64,000 bases of DNA from an uncultured Gammaproteobacteria bacterium (GTDB lineage Bacteria; Pseudomonadota; Gammaproteobacteria; Pseudomonadales; Pseudohongiellaceae). Where the stretch lies: positions 1 to 64,000 of the forward strand of contig CAJXUA010000015.1 in the NCBI GenBank assembly GCA_913060695.1, read 5' to 3'. The notes under the pieces are model-generated. The model worked only from the letters and a program-made list of their open reading frames with translations, did not search any database and was not told the origin of the DNA. Made by a program: the position numbers and the translations under genes. Positions 45,355 to 54,235 of this stretch are shown here, piece after piece (positions within the stretch are counted from its first letter, which is position 1; every line of letters begins with the position of its first letter).

Positions 45355-46509
45355 CTAGACAGGCATTACGCTGAACCCCAAAGCCCGCAGCTGCGCAAGC
45401 AATGCGGGCTTTTTCTGTTCTGCTCCCCAGGCATCTAGATCGAGAGTGTAGTGTGAAAACTCTCTGCGCTGGCTTATTCTCTTGCGTATCGCATCGAACA
45501 AGGCCGCATCCGGTTTAGCCTGCCCTGCCCGCAGCTGCCCATCGATATCCACAACATCACATGCCTTGCTTAGCACATGGGCAAGAAGTTTGTGCGGATC
45601 TGTTTCGCTTAGCTCCGGCAATACTAACAAGCTTTGCGCCGCCTGCTGCCCAGTATTGCCGCGTGCATCTGGCAACTCAAAATGCTGCAGGAAAGATTGA
45701 TAGTTACGCTCGCTCGCGCTGCGTTTAGCCTCTACGCTATAACCGGCGATATGGGGTGTGCCGATGCGGACAAGGCGCAACAAATCGGCCGAGATGCTCG
45801 GTTCTCTCTCCCAACAGTCCAGCACCGTGATCAGCCCGGAGTCTCGCGCAAGTTGCTTGGTAAGCGCGGCATTGTCCACAACCTCTCCCCTAGCTGCGTT
45901 AATTAGCACGGTTCCTGGTGCGAGTTTAGATAGGCGCTGCGCATCGAGCATATGGAAAGTCGGATGCGGCCCCTCTTTGCTAAAGGGCGTATGCAGCGTG
46001 ATTATCGGCGCAGTCAATGCTTCGTCTAGAGAGCAGAACTTCTCCTTAGTGTTTTGAGCAGCGACGAAGGGGTCACATAGCACGCAGGGAATATTAAGAC
46101 TGCTAAGACTCTGATATAAACGTCGGCCAACATGACCGAAGCCGATGATCGCGACATGCTTATTCTTTAGGTCGAGCTCATTGGCCAGCACTAGCTGGGC
46201 CAAGCTGGCTAAGACATATTCCACTACGGCATTCGCATTACTGCCCGCGGCATCCGCCACGGCGATTCCCGCAGCACGCAGATACTCGAGGTCTAGATGA
46301 TCCGTGCCACTAGTAGCGGTCGCCACGAAGCGGACCTTTGACCCCTCGATTAGACTAGCGCCGACCTTGGTGATCGAGCGCACCAACAGCGCATCGGCAT
46401 CGCGCACGTCATCTGGTCCAATCTCACGCCCTGCAAGTAGCTTTAGTTCGCCATGGGTCTCATATAAGGCGCTGACATCCACGATATTGGCATCCGCCAC
46501 GATCTTCAT
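45355..46509 (-). CDS. pdxB: 4-phosphoerythronate dehydrogenase
   Basis: PdxB oxidises 4-phosphoerythronate in the DXP-independent-of-PdxS route to pyridoxal phosphate. The 384-residue D-2-hydroxyacid dehydrogenase has MKIVADANIVDVSALYE at the start, the NAD-binding AIIGFGHVGRRLYQSL (about 124-139), the catalytic ARGEVVD Arg, DCWEREP Glu and a GTPHIAGYSVEAK His block. A PdxB-type C-terminal dimerisation domain lies past residue 290. Its start overlaps the 3' end of the nuclease gene by 4 bases, so coupling is likely. Confidence 0.94.
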   Translation of the reverse strand: MKIVADANIVDVSALYETHGELKLLAGREIGPDDVRDADALLVRSITKVGASLIEGSKVRFVATATSGTDHLDLEYLRAAGIAVADAAGSNANAVVEYVLASLAQLVLANELDLKNKHVAIIGFGHVGRRLYQSLSSLNIPCVLCDPFVAAQNTKEKFCSLDEALTAPIITLHTPFSKEGPHPTFHMLDAQRLSKLAPGTVLINAARGEVVDNAALTKQLARDSGLITVLDCWEREPSISADLLRLVRIGTPHIAGYSVEAKRSASERNYQSFLQHFELPDARGNTGQQAAQSLLVLPELSETDPHKLLAHVLSKACDVVDIDGQLRAGQAKPDAALFDAIRKRISQRREFSHYTLDLDAWGAEQKKPALLAQLRALGFSVMPV

Positions 46510-47474
46510 GATGCGAACCCCTGCGCAGGCGTAGTGGGCGTGAGCGAGCCTAGCAGCGCGAGGTAGCGCTCGGTGGCAATGCTATCCAGCTGCATGCGCT
46601 GCAGAATGTCGGCCACATGCTCCGGCTGCGGAGCGCTCCAGAGCAGATGTGCAGACTCGATGCTAGAGAAAGGCTCTTCAGGGTGATCCACATCCTCCAC
46701 TATCGTGGCCAATTGCCTGCTCAACATCGCAATCTCTTGGTGCTGCTTCAATAGCTCTGCCCCCTTCTTCGCGCCTCGATAACTTAGGCTTGCGACCTCT
46801 GACAGATTATCGTAGAGCTGTGGCAGTGTCTGAAAGTGTTGCAGCAAGGCGCAGGCAGCAACGGGACCTACTCCGGGCACTCCTGGGATGCAATCCACCG
46901 CGTCACCCACCAAGCCAAGATAATCAGGGAACTGGCTCGGGCGAATGCCGTACTGGCGCACGATATCGTCATGGAATCGACGCAGGCTGCCGCTGAAATC
47001 CCAGACATGATCGCCTTCACTACGCAGAAGCTGGGCGAGGTCTTTGTCGCGGCTCACGATGCTGACCGCCTCACCCACTAGGGCCTGGGCAGCGTTCTGT
47101 GCGCGGTAACGCGCCGCGAGAGTGCCGATGATATCGTCGGCCTCATAGACCTTGCTGGCGAAGCCGCGCACGCCCATCGCGGCGGTGAGCTCGGCACAGG
47201 CGAAGAGCTGTCGTTCCAGATCTGGGTCAGGCAACACGCGATTGGACTTATAGTCGGGGTAAAGAGTATGGCGGAAACCGCAGAACAGGCTTTCATCGAA
47301 AGCCACGGCAATATGTTCGGGACGGGTTTGGCGCAGAAAACGCTGCAGGAACTGGGCATAGCCGAGGAACGCGCTCAGGTCGCGCCCATCCTCACCCCAT
47401 ACCTCCAAGTGCGGAGAGAAGTAGGCCTGGAAAATGTAGATCGAGGCATCGACCAGATACAGAGGCTTGGGCAT
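46506..47474 (-). CDS. 5'-3' exonuclease of the PolI/Xni family
   Basis: A stand-alone FEN-like nuclease of 322 residues, larger than E. coli Xni (about 250). The N-terminal PIN-like domain has YLVDASIYIFQAYFS, AVAFDESLFCGFRH and EADDIIGTLA, and SRDKDLAQLL supplies metal acids. The helix-hairpin-helix is GDAVDCIPGVPGVGPVAACALL (about 185-206). The C-terminal region beyond 260 is extra. It probably handles flap or gap structures in DNA. ATG at 47474 chosen (MPKPLYLVDAS) over 47489. It overlaps pdxB by 4 bases. Confidence 0.87.
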   Translation of the reverse strand: MPKPLYLVDASIYIFQAYFSPHLEVWGEDGRDLSAFLGYAQFLQRFLRQTRPEHIAVAFDESLFCGFRHTLYPDYKSNRVLPDPDLERQLFACAELTAAMGVRGFASKVYEADDIIGTLAARYRAQNAAQALVGEAVSIVSRDKDLAQLLRSEGDHVWDFSGSLRRFHDDIVRQYGIRPSQFPDYLGLVGDAVDCIPGVPGVGPVAACALLQHFQTLPQLYDNLSEVASLSYRGAKKGAELLKQHQEIAMLSRQLATIVEDVDHPEEPFSSIESAHLLWSAPQPEHVADILQRMQLDSIATERYLALLGSLTPTTPAQGFAS

Positions 47475-47513
47475 GGTGTCTCTCTGCAAGGGCTAGGCAC
47501 TAAGGCCCAGGGC

Positions 47514-47783
47514 TCACACTTTGCGAATCAAATAACGGTATTGCCCATCTTGCTCTGAACGCTCGACCAACTCATGGCCGAGAAACATGCAGAACTTGGG
47601 CACATCGCGCGTAGTCGACGGGTCTGTAGCTAAGACCTCTAGGATCTCGCCCGCGGCGATATCGCGAATCTTATTGTGCAACATCATCACAGGCTCTGGG
47701 CAGAAAAGACCGCAGGCATCTAATGTGGCGACCGCCTGTGTATTCTCGTCGGCGTTATCGCTAGGGATTGATTTATCGCTCAT
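47514..47783 (-). CDS. tusA: Sulfur carrier protein TusA
   Basis: TusA relays sulfur from IscS to the TusBCD/E chain for 2-thiouridine in tRNA and to other acceptors. The 89-residue product has [15 protein letters not shown] with the active Cys C28 in CPEP, and the [19 protein letters not shown] block of the family. It lies near ttcA, another tRNA-thiolation gene, on the same strand. yheU lies just upstream. Confidence 0.92.
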   Translation of the reverse strand: MSDKSIPSDNADENTQAVATLDACGLFCPEPVMMLHNKIRDIAAGEILEVLATDPSTTRDVPKFCMFLGHELVERSEQDGQYRYLIRKV

Positions 47784-47802
47784 TACTACTCTCTTATCGC
47801 GG

Positions 47803-48009
47803 TCAGCGCAGGCTGATCAATGAACAGGTCTCTGTCTCAGTATCGAAGCTAATGCCGACGTCACCGCGCTCTAACTGCTTGCGCAGCATGCTCACTTTCT
47901 GGGCGAGTGAATAGTCGACCTCGCCATACTCCGTGCCTTCGCGGCTAGCGTATTCTTCTAAGATAGCGGTGAGCGTGTCAGCACTGAGTTGTTCGAACGG
48001 TATCTGCAT
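47803..48009 (-). CDS. yheU: YheU family protein (UPF0270)
   Basis: This 68-residue protein of unknown function starts [20 protein letters not shown] and contains [17 protein letters not shown], both typical of the YheU family (about 70 residues). Predicted cytoplasmic. It is 8 bases after ttcA and 19 bases before tusA on the same strand, so probably one operon ttcA-yheU-tusA. Confidence 0.88.
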   Translation of the reverse strand: MQIPFEQLSADTLTAILEEYASREGTEYGEVDYSLAQKVSMLRKQLERGDVGISFDTETETCSLISLR

Positions 48010-48017
48010 AGTGCCGT

Positions 48018-48866
48018 TTAGCCCACATTGACGAAGTCGATGGTGGGGGCGTCTTCTCTTATCGCCTTCAAAGCCGTAAACGGAAACAACTTACTGTCGG
48101 CCAATTGCGAAGGCGATACGTTGGTTACGCTGCGGAAGATGCTCTCCACGCGGCCCGGGTATTCGCGGTCCCACTGCTTGAGCATCTCCTTGATATTGCG
48201 CCGCTGCATATTCTCTTGCGTGCCGCAAAGATTGCAGGGAATGATCGGAAACTCGCGCAGCTTAGCGTAGCGACTAATCTCCTGCTCGCTGCAATAGGCC
48301 ATCGGTCGAATCAGGATGTTTTGCTTATCATCGCTTAGCAGTTTCGGCGGCATGGCCTTCAAGGTGCCGCCGAAGAACATATTCAGGAACAGAGTCTCTA
48401 CGATGTCTTCGCGGTGATGGCCGAGCGCAATCTTGGTTGCGCCAATCTTCTTCGCATAGGTATAGAGGCTGCCACGTCGCAGGCGCGAGCATAGTCCGCA
48501 GAAGGTCTTGCCCTCGGGTACTTTTTCCTTCACAACCGAATAGGTGTCTTGCTCGAGAATATGATAGTCGACGCCGAGCTCGCTGAGATATTTCGGCAAC
48601 ACATGCTCGGGGAAACCGGGTTGTTTCTGGTCGAGGTTTACCGCAATAAGATTGAAGTCGATTGGGGCGTGCTTCTTCAGGCTTATTAAGATATCGAGCA
48701 TCGCATAGGAGTCTTTGCCGCCGGAGACACAGACCATGATGAGGTCGCCCTCCTCGATCATATTGTAATCGGCCACTGCCTTGCCGACATCGCGACGCAG
48801 GTTCTTATGGCTGCGGTTGAGCAAACGAAGTCTGCGCTGTTCCGGGGTCTCATTTCTCTCTGTCAC
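48018..48866 (-). CDS. ttcA: tRNA cytidine(32) 2-sulfurtransferase
   Basis: TtcA thiolates cytidine 32 of certain tRNAs with ATP and an iron-sulfur cluster. The 282-residue product has the PP-loop SGGKDS (48-53), [10 protein letters not shown] and [10 protein letters not shown] providing the CxxC pairs, and the [16 protein letters not shown] block. It is followed by yheU and tusA, a sulfur carrier, so the operon makes sense as a tRNA-thiolation unit. Confidence 0.95.
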   Translation of the reverse strand: MTERNETPEQRRLRLLNRSHKNLRRDVGKAVADYNMIEEGDLIMVCVSGGKDSYAMLDILISLKKHAPIDFNLIAVNLDQKQPGFPEHVLPKYLSELGVDYHILEQDTYSVVKEKVPEGKTFCGLCSRLRRGSLYTYAKKIGATKIALGHHREDIVETLFLNMFFGGTLKAMPPKLLSDDKQNILIRPMAYCSEQEISRYAKLREFPIIPCNLCGTQENMQRRNIKEMLKQWDREYPGRVESIFRSVTNVSPSQLADSKLFPFTALKAIREDAPTIDFVNVG

Positions 48867-48912
48867 GCGTCGTTCTCCTAAACCTGATCAATACTTCGCC
48901 GAGGCCATGTGC

Positions 48913-51057
48913 CTAAGCGTAAAACTTCTCGCCCTTGGCGGCCATTTCCAGCAGGCGCGGCGTCGGGGCAAACAAAGGACCTAGGTGAGCATAGCGCTGT
49001 GCTAACTCACAGAATGCCTGCGCACCCATGCTGTCGATATAACGCAAAGCGCCACCGCGGAACTTAGGAAAGCCAAGCCCGAGGATCAGCCCCATATCCG
49101 CCTCGATAGGGTCGGACACGATGCCGTCTTCTAGGCAACGCACGGTCTCCAAACACATCGCCAGCATCAAGCGAGCCACTATCTCCTCGTCATCGAACTC
49201 GCGCTGCTCGCCTTGCAGAGCCTCTATCCTGGCAATAATGGAAGCGTCGATCTGTTTCTCAATACGACCACGCGCGCCGGGCACATAGCGGTAGAAACCC
49301 GAGCCCGTCTTCTGCCCCAACTCCCCCGCCTCGAACAATAAGTCCATGGCCGATTTGAAGTCATAACGCATACGCTCTGGAAAGCCATCCGCCATTACCG
49401 CTTGCGCGTGTACCGCTGTGTCTATGCCCACTACATCGAGTAGATAAGCTGGCCCCATCGGCCAGCCAAAGGCTTCCATTACTGCGTCTATCTTGCGGAA
49501 GTCCGCGCCATCGCGAAGCAATTGCGAGAAGGCGCCGAAATAGGGAAACAGAATACGGTTTACAAGAAAGCCTGGGCAGTCGTTGACCACGATCGGCGTC
49601 TTACCCAAGGCTTGCGCGTAGGCCACTGTAGTCGCTATTGCCGCATCGCTGGACTGCGCACCGCGAATAACCTCTACCAGAGGCATCAAGGGCACGGGAT
49701 TGAAAAAGTGCATGCCGCAGAAATTTTGCGGACGCTGCAGTGCTGTGGCCAAATCTGTAATCGATATCGTAGAGGTGTTAGAGCAAAGTATTGCATCTGG
49801 CCCTAGCAGCGGCTCCACTTCGCTCAATACTGCCTTCTTAACACGAGGATTTTCGACTACCGCCTCGATCACTATATCGACTTTGTCGAAGCCCGAATAA
49901 TCTAAGACTGGATGGATAGACCCGAGCATCGCCGCCGCGGAGGACTCGTTGAGGCGCCCTTTGGTCACTTGCTTATTCAATAGCGAAGAGGCCTCGGCCA
50001 TGCCGGCATCTAGCCCTGCCTGCGCGATATCCTTCATCAAGACAGGAACCTTCTTCAGGCTCGACTGATAGGCGATGCCGCCCCCCATGATGCCTGCACC
50101 CAACACGGCAGCGTGGCCAACACTCTTACCCGCCTTGCCAAGACGGCGACTCTTCTGACGCAGCCATTGGTCGTTCGTAAACAAGCCGATCAGATTGGTG
50201 GCCACCTCACTCTGCGCTAAAGCGGCGAAGAGATTCTTTTCAACCTCGAGCGCCGCGTCGCGCGACAGCAACACGCTCTTGGCAACTGCGGCTAGTACTA
50301 GTCGTGGTGCGGGGTTATGGATATCTCGACTCTGGGCGAGCAGTGCCTCGGCTTGGGTGATGAGGTCCTCGAGATCGCTTGTGTCGATCGCAAGCGGGCC
50401 CTTCTTAAGTACTCGCGATTCTAGCCAGGCGGCTTTCTCTTCGTGGCTCTGGCTAATTTGCTCTAGCGCTGACTCAAGCAATAACTCTGCGTCGCATATC
50501 GAGTCGACCGCGCCGCTGGCCAGTGTCTGTTGTGCATCGACTTGCTTGCCCGACACCATCCACTGCAAGGCAGAGCCAAGGTCCATGATGCGCGGCGCGC
50601 GAACTGTGCCGCCAAAGCCCGGGCAGATGCCTAGGCCGACCTCAGGAAAGCCCAAGGAGGCCTGAGGACTCGCAATGCGGTAATCGGTGGCTAGGCAGAG
50701 CTCTAGGCCGCCACCGAGGGCATGACCATTGATGACACTCACGGTGGGGAACGGCAACTCTTCCAAGGCGGTGAACACACGGTTGCTCTGCTCTACCCAA
50801 GCGCTAAGTTCGGCCTTGGGGAGTTTGAACAGCTCTGTGAACTCAGTAATATCGGCCCCCACTATGAAGCTGCTCTTAGCGCTAGAACAGACTAGGCCCA
50901 CAATACTGGAATCCTGCGCGAGAACCGCCAATGCCTGCTCAAGCTCTTTTAGCGTAGCGCTATCGAATTTATTGACCGGCGAACCCTGCAGGTCGAAGCA
51001 AAGATGTGCGATATCTGCCTCTAGGCGTGTCACTCTGATCGCATTACCTTGATACAC
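48913..51057 (-). CDS. fadB: Fatty acid oxidation complex alpha subunit
   Basis: Bifunctional enoyl-CoA hydratase and 3-hydroxyacyl-CoA dehydrogenase for beta-oxidation, 714 residues. The N-terminal crotonase domain has VGADITEFTELF, NGHALGGGLELCLATDY with a catalytic Glu, and GFPEVGLGICPGFGGTVR with the second. The dehydrogenase has AAVLGAGIMGGGIAYQSS (about 322-339), CSNTSTISITDLA and GMHFFNPVPLMPLVEV with the catalytic His. The thiolase partner gene fadA, usually adjacent, is not on either side here. FadJ is an alternative identity. Confidence 0.9.
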   Translation of the reverse strand: MYQGNAIRVTRLEADIAHLCFDLQGSPVNKFDSATLKELEQALAVLAQDSSIVGLVCSSAKSSFIVGADITEFTELFKLPKAELSAWVEQSNRVFTALEELPFPTVSVINGHALGGGLELCLATDYRIASPQASLGFPEVGLGICPGFGGTVRAPRIMDLGSALQWMVSGKQVDAQQTLASGAVDSICDAELLLESALEQISQSHEEKAAWLESRVLKKGPLAIDTSDLEDLITQAEALLAQSRDIHNPAPRLVLAAVAKSVLLSRDAALEVEKNLFAALAQSEVATNLIGLFTNDQWLRQKSRRLGKAGKSVGHAAVLGAGIMGGGIAYQSSLKKVPVLMKDIAQAGLDAGMAEASSLLNKQVTKGRLNESSAAAMLGSIHPVLDYSGFDKVDIVIEAVVENPRVKKAVLSEVEPLLGPDAILCSNTSTISITDLATALQRPQNFCGMHFFNPVPLMPLVEVIRGAQSSDAAIATTVAYAQALGKTPIVVNDCPGFLVNRILFPYFGAFSQLLRDGADFRKIDAVMEAFGWPMGPAYLLDVVGIDTAVHAQAVMADGFPERMRYDFKSAMDLLFEAGELGQKTGSGFYRYVPGARGRIEKQIDASIIARIEALQGEQREFDDEEIVARLMLAMCLETVRCLEDGIVSDPIEADMGLILGLGFPKFRGGALRYIDSMGAQAFCELAQRYAHLGPLFAPTPRLLEMAAKGEKFYA

Positions 51058-51222
51058 TTCTCACCTCCAACGCTGTCATAAAGGCGGGCATTATAGTCAA
51101 TGTTCTCTCCTATAGACAGGCGCGCAGGCGTCACTTCCACTCTTGCCCAGCCTAGTGCCTTACTGCAAAATGAAACGCTCAATTTCAGGGCCCGCCGCAG
51201 CGGTGCCAGTACAAAGGACTTT

Positions 51223-52284
51223 ATGAATCGACGACAGAACGCCTCCCTCACGCTGCTGTTCGGCGCCATTGGCATTGTAAGCACACCCATCCAAGCGGCA
51301 GAGCATGCCACTATTACCCTGTATCACCATGTGTCCGAGTCAACTCCGGCCTCCACTAGCGTTTCGCCCGCCATATTTCGACAGCATCTAGATCACCTGC
51401 GGGATGACGGCTTCAATGTCATGCCCCTGCCAGAGTTGCTCGAGGCCCTACAGGAACGCCGTCAGATCCCCGACAAGAGCGTGGCCATTACCTTCGACGA
51501 CGGCTATAGCTCGATCTACGACACCGCCTTCCCGATGCTGCAAGAATACGGATTTCCCTTCACCCTGTTCGTCAACACCCAGCCCCTGAACGATAGTATG
51601 TCGGGCTATATGAGTTGGGCTCAGGTCAAGGAGATGAGCGACGCCGGCGTGACTATCGCCAACCACATGGAGAACCATCCCCATATGGTGGATGCACTGC
51701 CAGATGAGGACACGGCGGCAAGAGATCAAAGACTACGTGAGGAGCTACTCAGAGCGCAGGCGCGCATAGAGGCCGAAACCGGGCAGGACCATAAGTTCAT
51801 CGCCTACCCCTATGGCGAGTACGACTTAGCCAATAAGGCGATGTTAGCGGACTTAGGATTTATGGGGATCGGCCAGCAGTCTGGCGCAGTGGGTTTCGAT
51901 GCGGATTTCCTAGCACTACCCCGCTTCCCCTTCGGCGGCGCCTTTACAGACCTCAACGATTTCAAGCAGAAAGTACAGACCCTGTCCTTTCACCTGCTCA
52001 ATGTTGACCCAGAGAGCCAGATGACCCAAGAGCGCAATCCGAGCGTTACCCTGCAGTTCGCCGCGGGGGACTTCAACTTCCGCCAGCTAGCCTGTTATGC
52101 GGGCAGCCAGCCTATGCAGTTGGAATGGTTAGATCAGGAGCAGGGATTGTTGCGAGTCAGCACAGACCAGACTTTCAACTCGCGCCGCTATCGCTATCTA
52201 TGCACTGCACCGATGCGTGGCACGAACCGTTATTTCTGGTATTCGAAGGATTGGACCCGTTCAACCCCGACGAATCAGGATTGA
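51223..52284 (+). CDS. Exported polysaccharide deacetylase family protein
   Basis: NodB-fold deacetylase, probably periplasmic or surface, 353 residues. A signal peptide (cleavage about residue 26, IQAAEH) is followed by the deacetylase domain: YHHVSES, ITFDDGYSS with D92 and D93, and the metal histidines H148 and H152 in ANHMENHPHMV. FIAYPYGEYD is the later conserved block. The C-terminal 100 residues are extra, of unknown fold, with two Cys. This layout resembles PgaB/IcaB-like deacetylases, but no other exopolysaccharide genes are nearby. I chose the ATG at 51223 with AAAGGA upstream, rather than 51100. Confidence 0.85.
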   Translation: MNRRQNASLTLLFGAIGIVSTPIQAAEHATITLYHHVSESTPASTSVSPAIFRQHLDHLRDDGFNVMPLPELLEALQERRQIPDKSVAITFDDGYSSIYDTAFPMLQEYGFPFTLFVNTQPLNDSMSGYMSWAQVKEMSDAGVTIANHMENHPHMVDALPDEDTAARDQRLREELLRAQARIEAETGQDHKFIAYPYGEYDLANKAMLADLGFMGIGQQSGAVGFDADFLALPRFPFGGAFTDLNDFKQKVQTLSFHLLNVDPESQMTQERNPSVTLQFAAGDFNFRQLACYAGSQPMQLEWLDQEQGLLRVSTDQTFNSRRYRYLCTAPMRGTNRYFWYSKDWTRSTPTNQD

Positions 52285-52293
52285 ACGGCGAGA

Positions 52294-53127
52294 TTAACTC
52301 TGACTGTCGAAGGACAGCAAGTCGTTGATGCGGATGATGTCGTGAATCTCACTGATGTAGACATGACCGCGTTCTGAATAGCGCAGCAGGCCCTGCGCGA
52401 GAGCGCGGGAGTCCAGCGGCTTGTCCTTGATGCGCATCTGCGCACGCAGCTCGCGTAGGTACGCGTAGCTAGGATTGGTGTTGAGGTTGCGGAAATAGGC
52501 GCGGATAGAGGCCTCTACCGTGGCAAAGGACCTAACTTCATGGCTAGCATCCTCCGCACGCTGACCTGGCACAAGACCACAGCCCTCGTCGAAACACCAC
52601 TGACCGAAGATGTTATTGCCCTCGCGAGCGAAACGAGACGTGCCCCAGGCAGACTCAGTAGCGGCTTGCGCCAAAGCTAAAGACACGGGGATGATGTCGA
52701 CACGCACCAGCAGCTCGTCTACCAGATCAACTGGAGACAACTCACTGCCCTGCAAGCGATACTGTAGCGCGAACTCGTCTAGAGTTTCCTGCTCTGTGAC
52801 GCTCAAGTCACCGCCAGTGGCGAGGATATTGGCGAACAGCTGCACTTTCGCGCGGCGCTCTAAGATGCGTTTATTTTCCGCCTCGATATAGGCGTTGAAG
52901 TAAGTGAAGAAGGTTTCCTTCTTCAGATCAATATTGGTGATTGCTTCAAAGTTAGGCAGAGTGCTCTCGGCACTAGTTTCGGCCTGCTGACCGGCCTCTA
53001 CCACTACAACTGGTTCGTCAACTTGGCGCACTTTTACGTAAAGGGCCAGTGGCAGGGAAGCTAAAATCACGATCAGGCCGACGCGCACAAGAGTTGAAGA
53101 TCTTGGGTAAGCTAATAGTCTGAGCAT
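52294..53127 (-). CDS. Bax-like glucosaminidase domain protein
   Basis: A 277-residue protein with an N-terminal membrane segment (about 15-32) and a glucosaminidase domain of the Bax/FlgJ type at about 130-265: PVSLALAQAATESAWGTSRFA with the catalytic Glu, GNNIFGQWCFDEGCG, and YAYLRELRAQMR. It probably cuts peptidoglycan in the periplasm while tethered to the inner membrane. It is convergent with the deacetylase gene, 9 bases apart. Most similar to E. coli Bax. Confidence 0.87.
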   Translation of the reverse strand: MLRLLAYPRSSTLVRVGLIVILASLPLALYVKVRQVDEPVVVVEAGQQAETSAESTLPNFEAITNIDLKKETFFTYFNAYIEAENKRILERRAKVQLFANILATGGDLSVTEQETLDEFALQYRLQGSELSPVDLVDELLVRVDIIPVSLALAQAATESAWGTSRFAREGNNIFGQWCFDEGCGLVPGQRAEDASHEVRSFATVEASIRAYFRNLNTNPSYAYLRELRAQMRIKDKPLDSRALAQGLLRYSERGHVYISEIHDIIRINDLLSFDSQS

Positions 53128-53171
53128 TAAGTATTCATTATCCCGTAGTTAGAAAACAGCGGCACCGTAAC

Positions 53172-53201
53172 AAAAAAACCCTTATAAAGCAAGCTATAAG
53201 G
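53172..53201 (-). terminator. Terminator after bolA-family gene
   Basis: On the minus strand CCTTATA, loop, TATAAGG is followed by GTTTTTTT (A-run at 53172-53178). It begins two bases after the bolA-like stop. The stem is AT-rich but the T-run is strong. Confidence 0.8.
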
Positions 53202-53203
53202 AG

Positions 53204-53512
53204 TTAGTGACTCCCGCCCATACAGTCGGGGGAAAGCGGCGCAGTGCCGTTCTTCTTGGCCCATTCTGCAGGGGTATAAGTGTGCAATGCGAGGGCGTGA
53301 ACGCCACTTTGCAGTTGCTCATTAAGTAGACCGTATAAGTGCTGATGACGTTTCACGGGGCCCATTCCGTCAAAAAAAGGAGACACAGCGGTAACCTTAA
53401 AGTGAGTCTGCGTCCCTGGACCGCCATGATTATGACTCTCATTAAGCACATCGAGGTGCTCCAATTCCAAAGCACTGCGCAAACTGGCCTCAATACTACC
53501 CTTCATATCCAT
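53204..53512 (-). CDS. bolA: BolA family transcription/iron-homeostasis protein
   Basis: This 102-residue BolA-fold protein binds monothiol glutaredoxin and can act in iron-sulfur regulation. ESHNHGGPGTQTHFKV and GMGPVKRHQHLYGLLNEQL (about 24-62) contain the conserved BolA residues, including the R-H-Q and the final ALHTYTPAEW. The C-terminus is CMGGSH, with Cys and His that could bind metal. I prefer the ATG at 53512; the frame opens to 53536 and ATG 53506 is also possible. Confidence 0.88.
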   Translation of the reverse strand: MDMKGSIEASLRSALELEHLDVLNESHNHGGPGTQTHFKVTAVSPFFDGMGPVKRHQHLYGLLNEQLQSGVHALALHTYTPAEWAKKNGTAPLSPDCMGGSH

Positions 53513-53741
53513 TCTAGACTCTCTCTCACTATTCAACTCGATGTGAACAGTTTACTGCTCTTTTCATCACATCGTTAATTTTCGACGCAAACTTCTGTAG
53601 TAATTTGATACTCGCATCACTGTACTCCGCTAATCGAGCCACGAGGGTGGTATGGAATTGCTGGAACCGCCAAAAGGCGCACATCCATGTGCAGGCTTGA
53701 CGTGAATGGTCCGATTTATGAAGATCTGTGGAAGATTTAGG

Positions 53742-54115
53742 CCTTCGCGGGCGGGGCCCGCTCCCACAGTCAGAAACATATTCCAATGAGGTGGTATAAA
53801 CCACTGACTGTGGGAGCTTGCCTTGCAAGCGAATGGTGCGATTGATGAGGATCTGTGGAAGATTTAGACCTTCGCCTGCAGGCAGACTCCCACAGTCAGA
53901 GTAATATTCTAGATCTGATTTGGGCCACTGACTGTGGGAGCTCTTGCCCTATTTATGGGGTGCCTTGCAAGCGAAGGGTCTGATTGATGAATATCTGGCA
54001 GAACCACTGACTGTGGGAGCTTGCCTTGCAAGCGAAGGGACTGATTGATGAGGATCTGTGGAAGATTTAGACCTTCGCGGGCAGGGCCCCCCATAAATAG
54101 GGCAAGCGCTCCCAC
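53742..54115. repeat. Cluster of six REP-like palindromes
   Basis: Six units fill the gap between bolA and the GTPase gene: 53742-53767 (minus), 53810-53836 (plus), 53869-53893 (minus), 53934-53977 (plus), 54013-54038 (plus) and 54072-54115 (minus). Arms begin GTGGGAGC and end GCGAAGG. The inner arms differ (TTGCCTTGCAA, GGGCCCTGCCC and others). Units 53934 and 54072 carry the identical 18-nt insert CTTGCCCTATTTATGGGG nine bases from the start. Conserved flanks (atgaggatctgtggaagat) repeat between units. No gene was found in 53537-54235. Confidence 0.85.
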
Positions 54116-54235
54116 AGTCAGAAATCAATTCCAATGTAGTGGTAGAACCACCGATCCAGTTAGCCATTAAACGTGTAATACATTGGTATACACGGTAGAA
54201 TTCGCGCTCATTTTCTGCTGAGACTAGAACATCCT

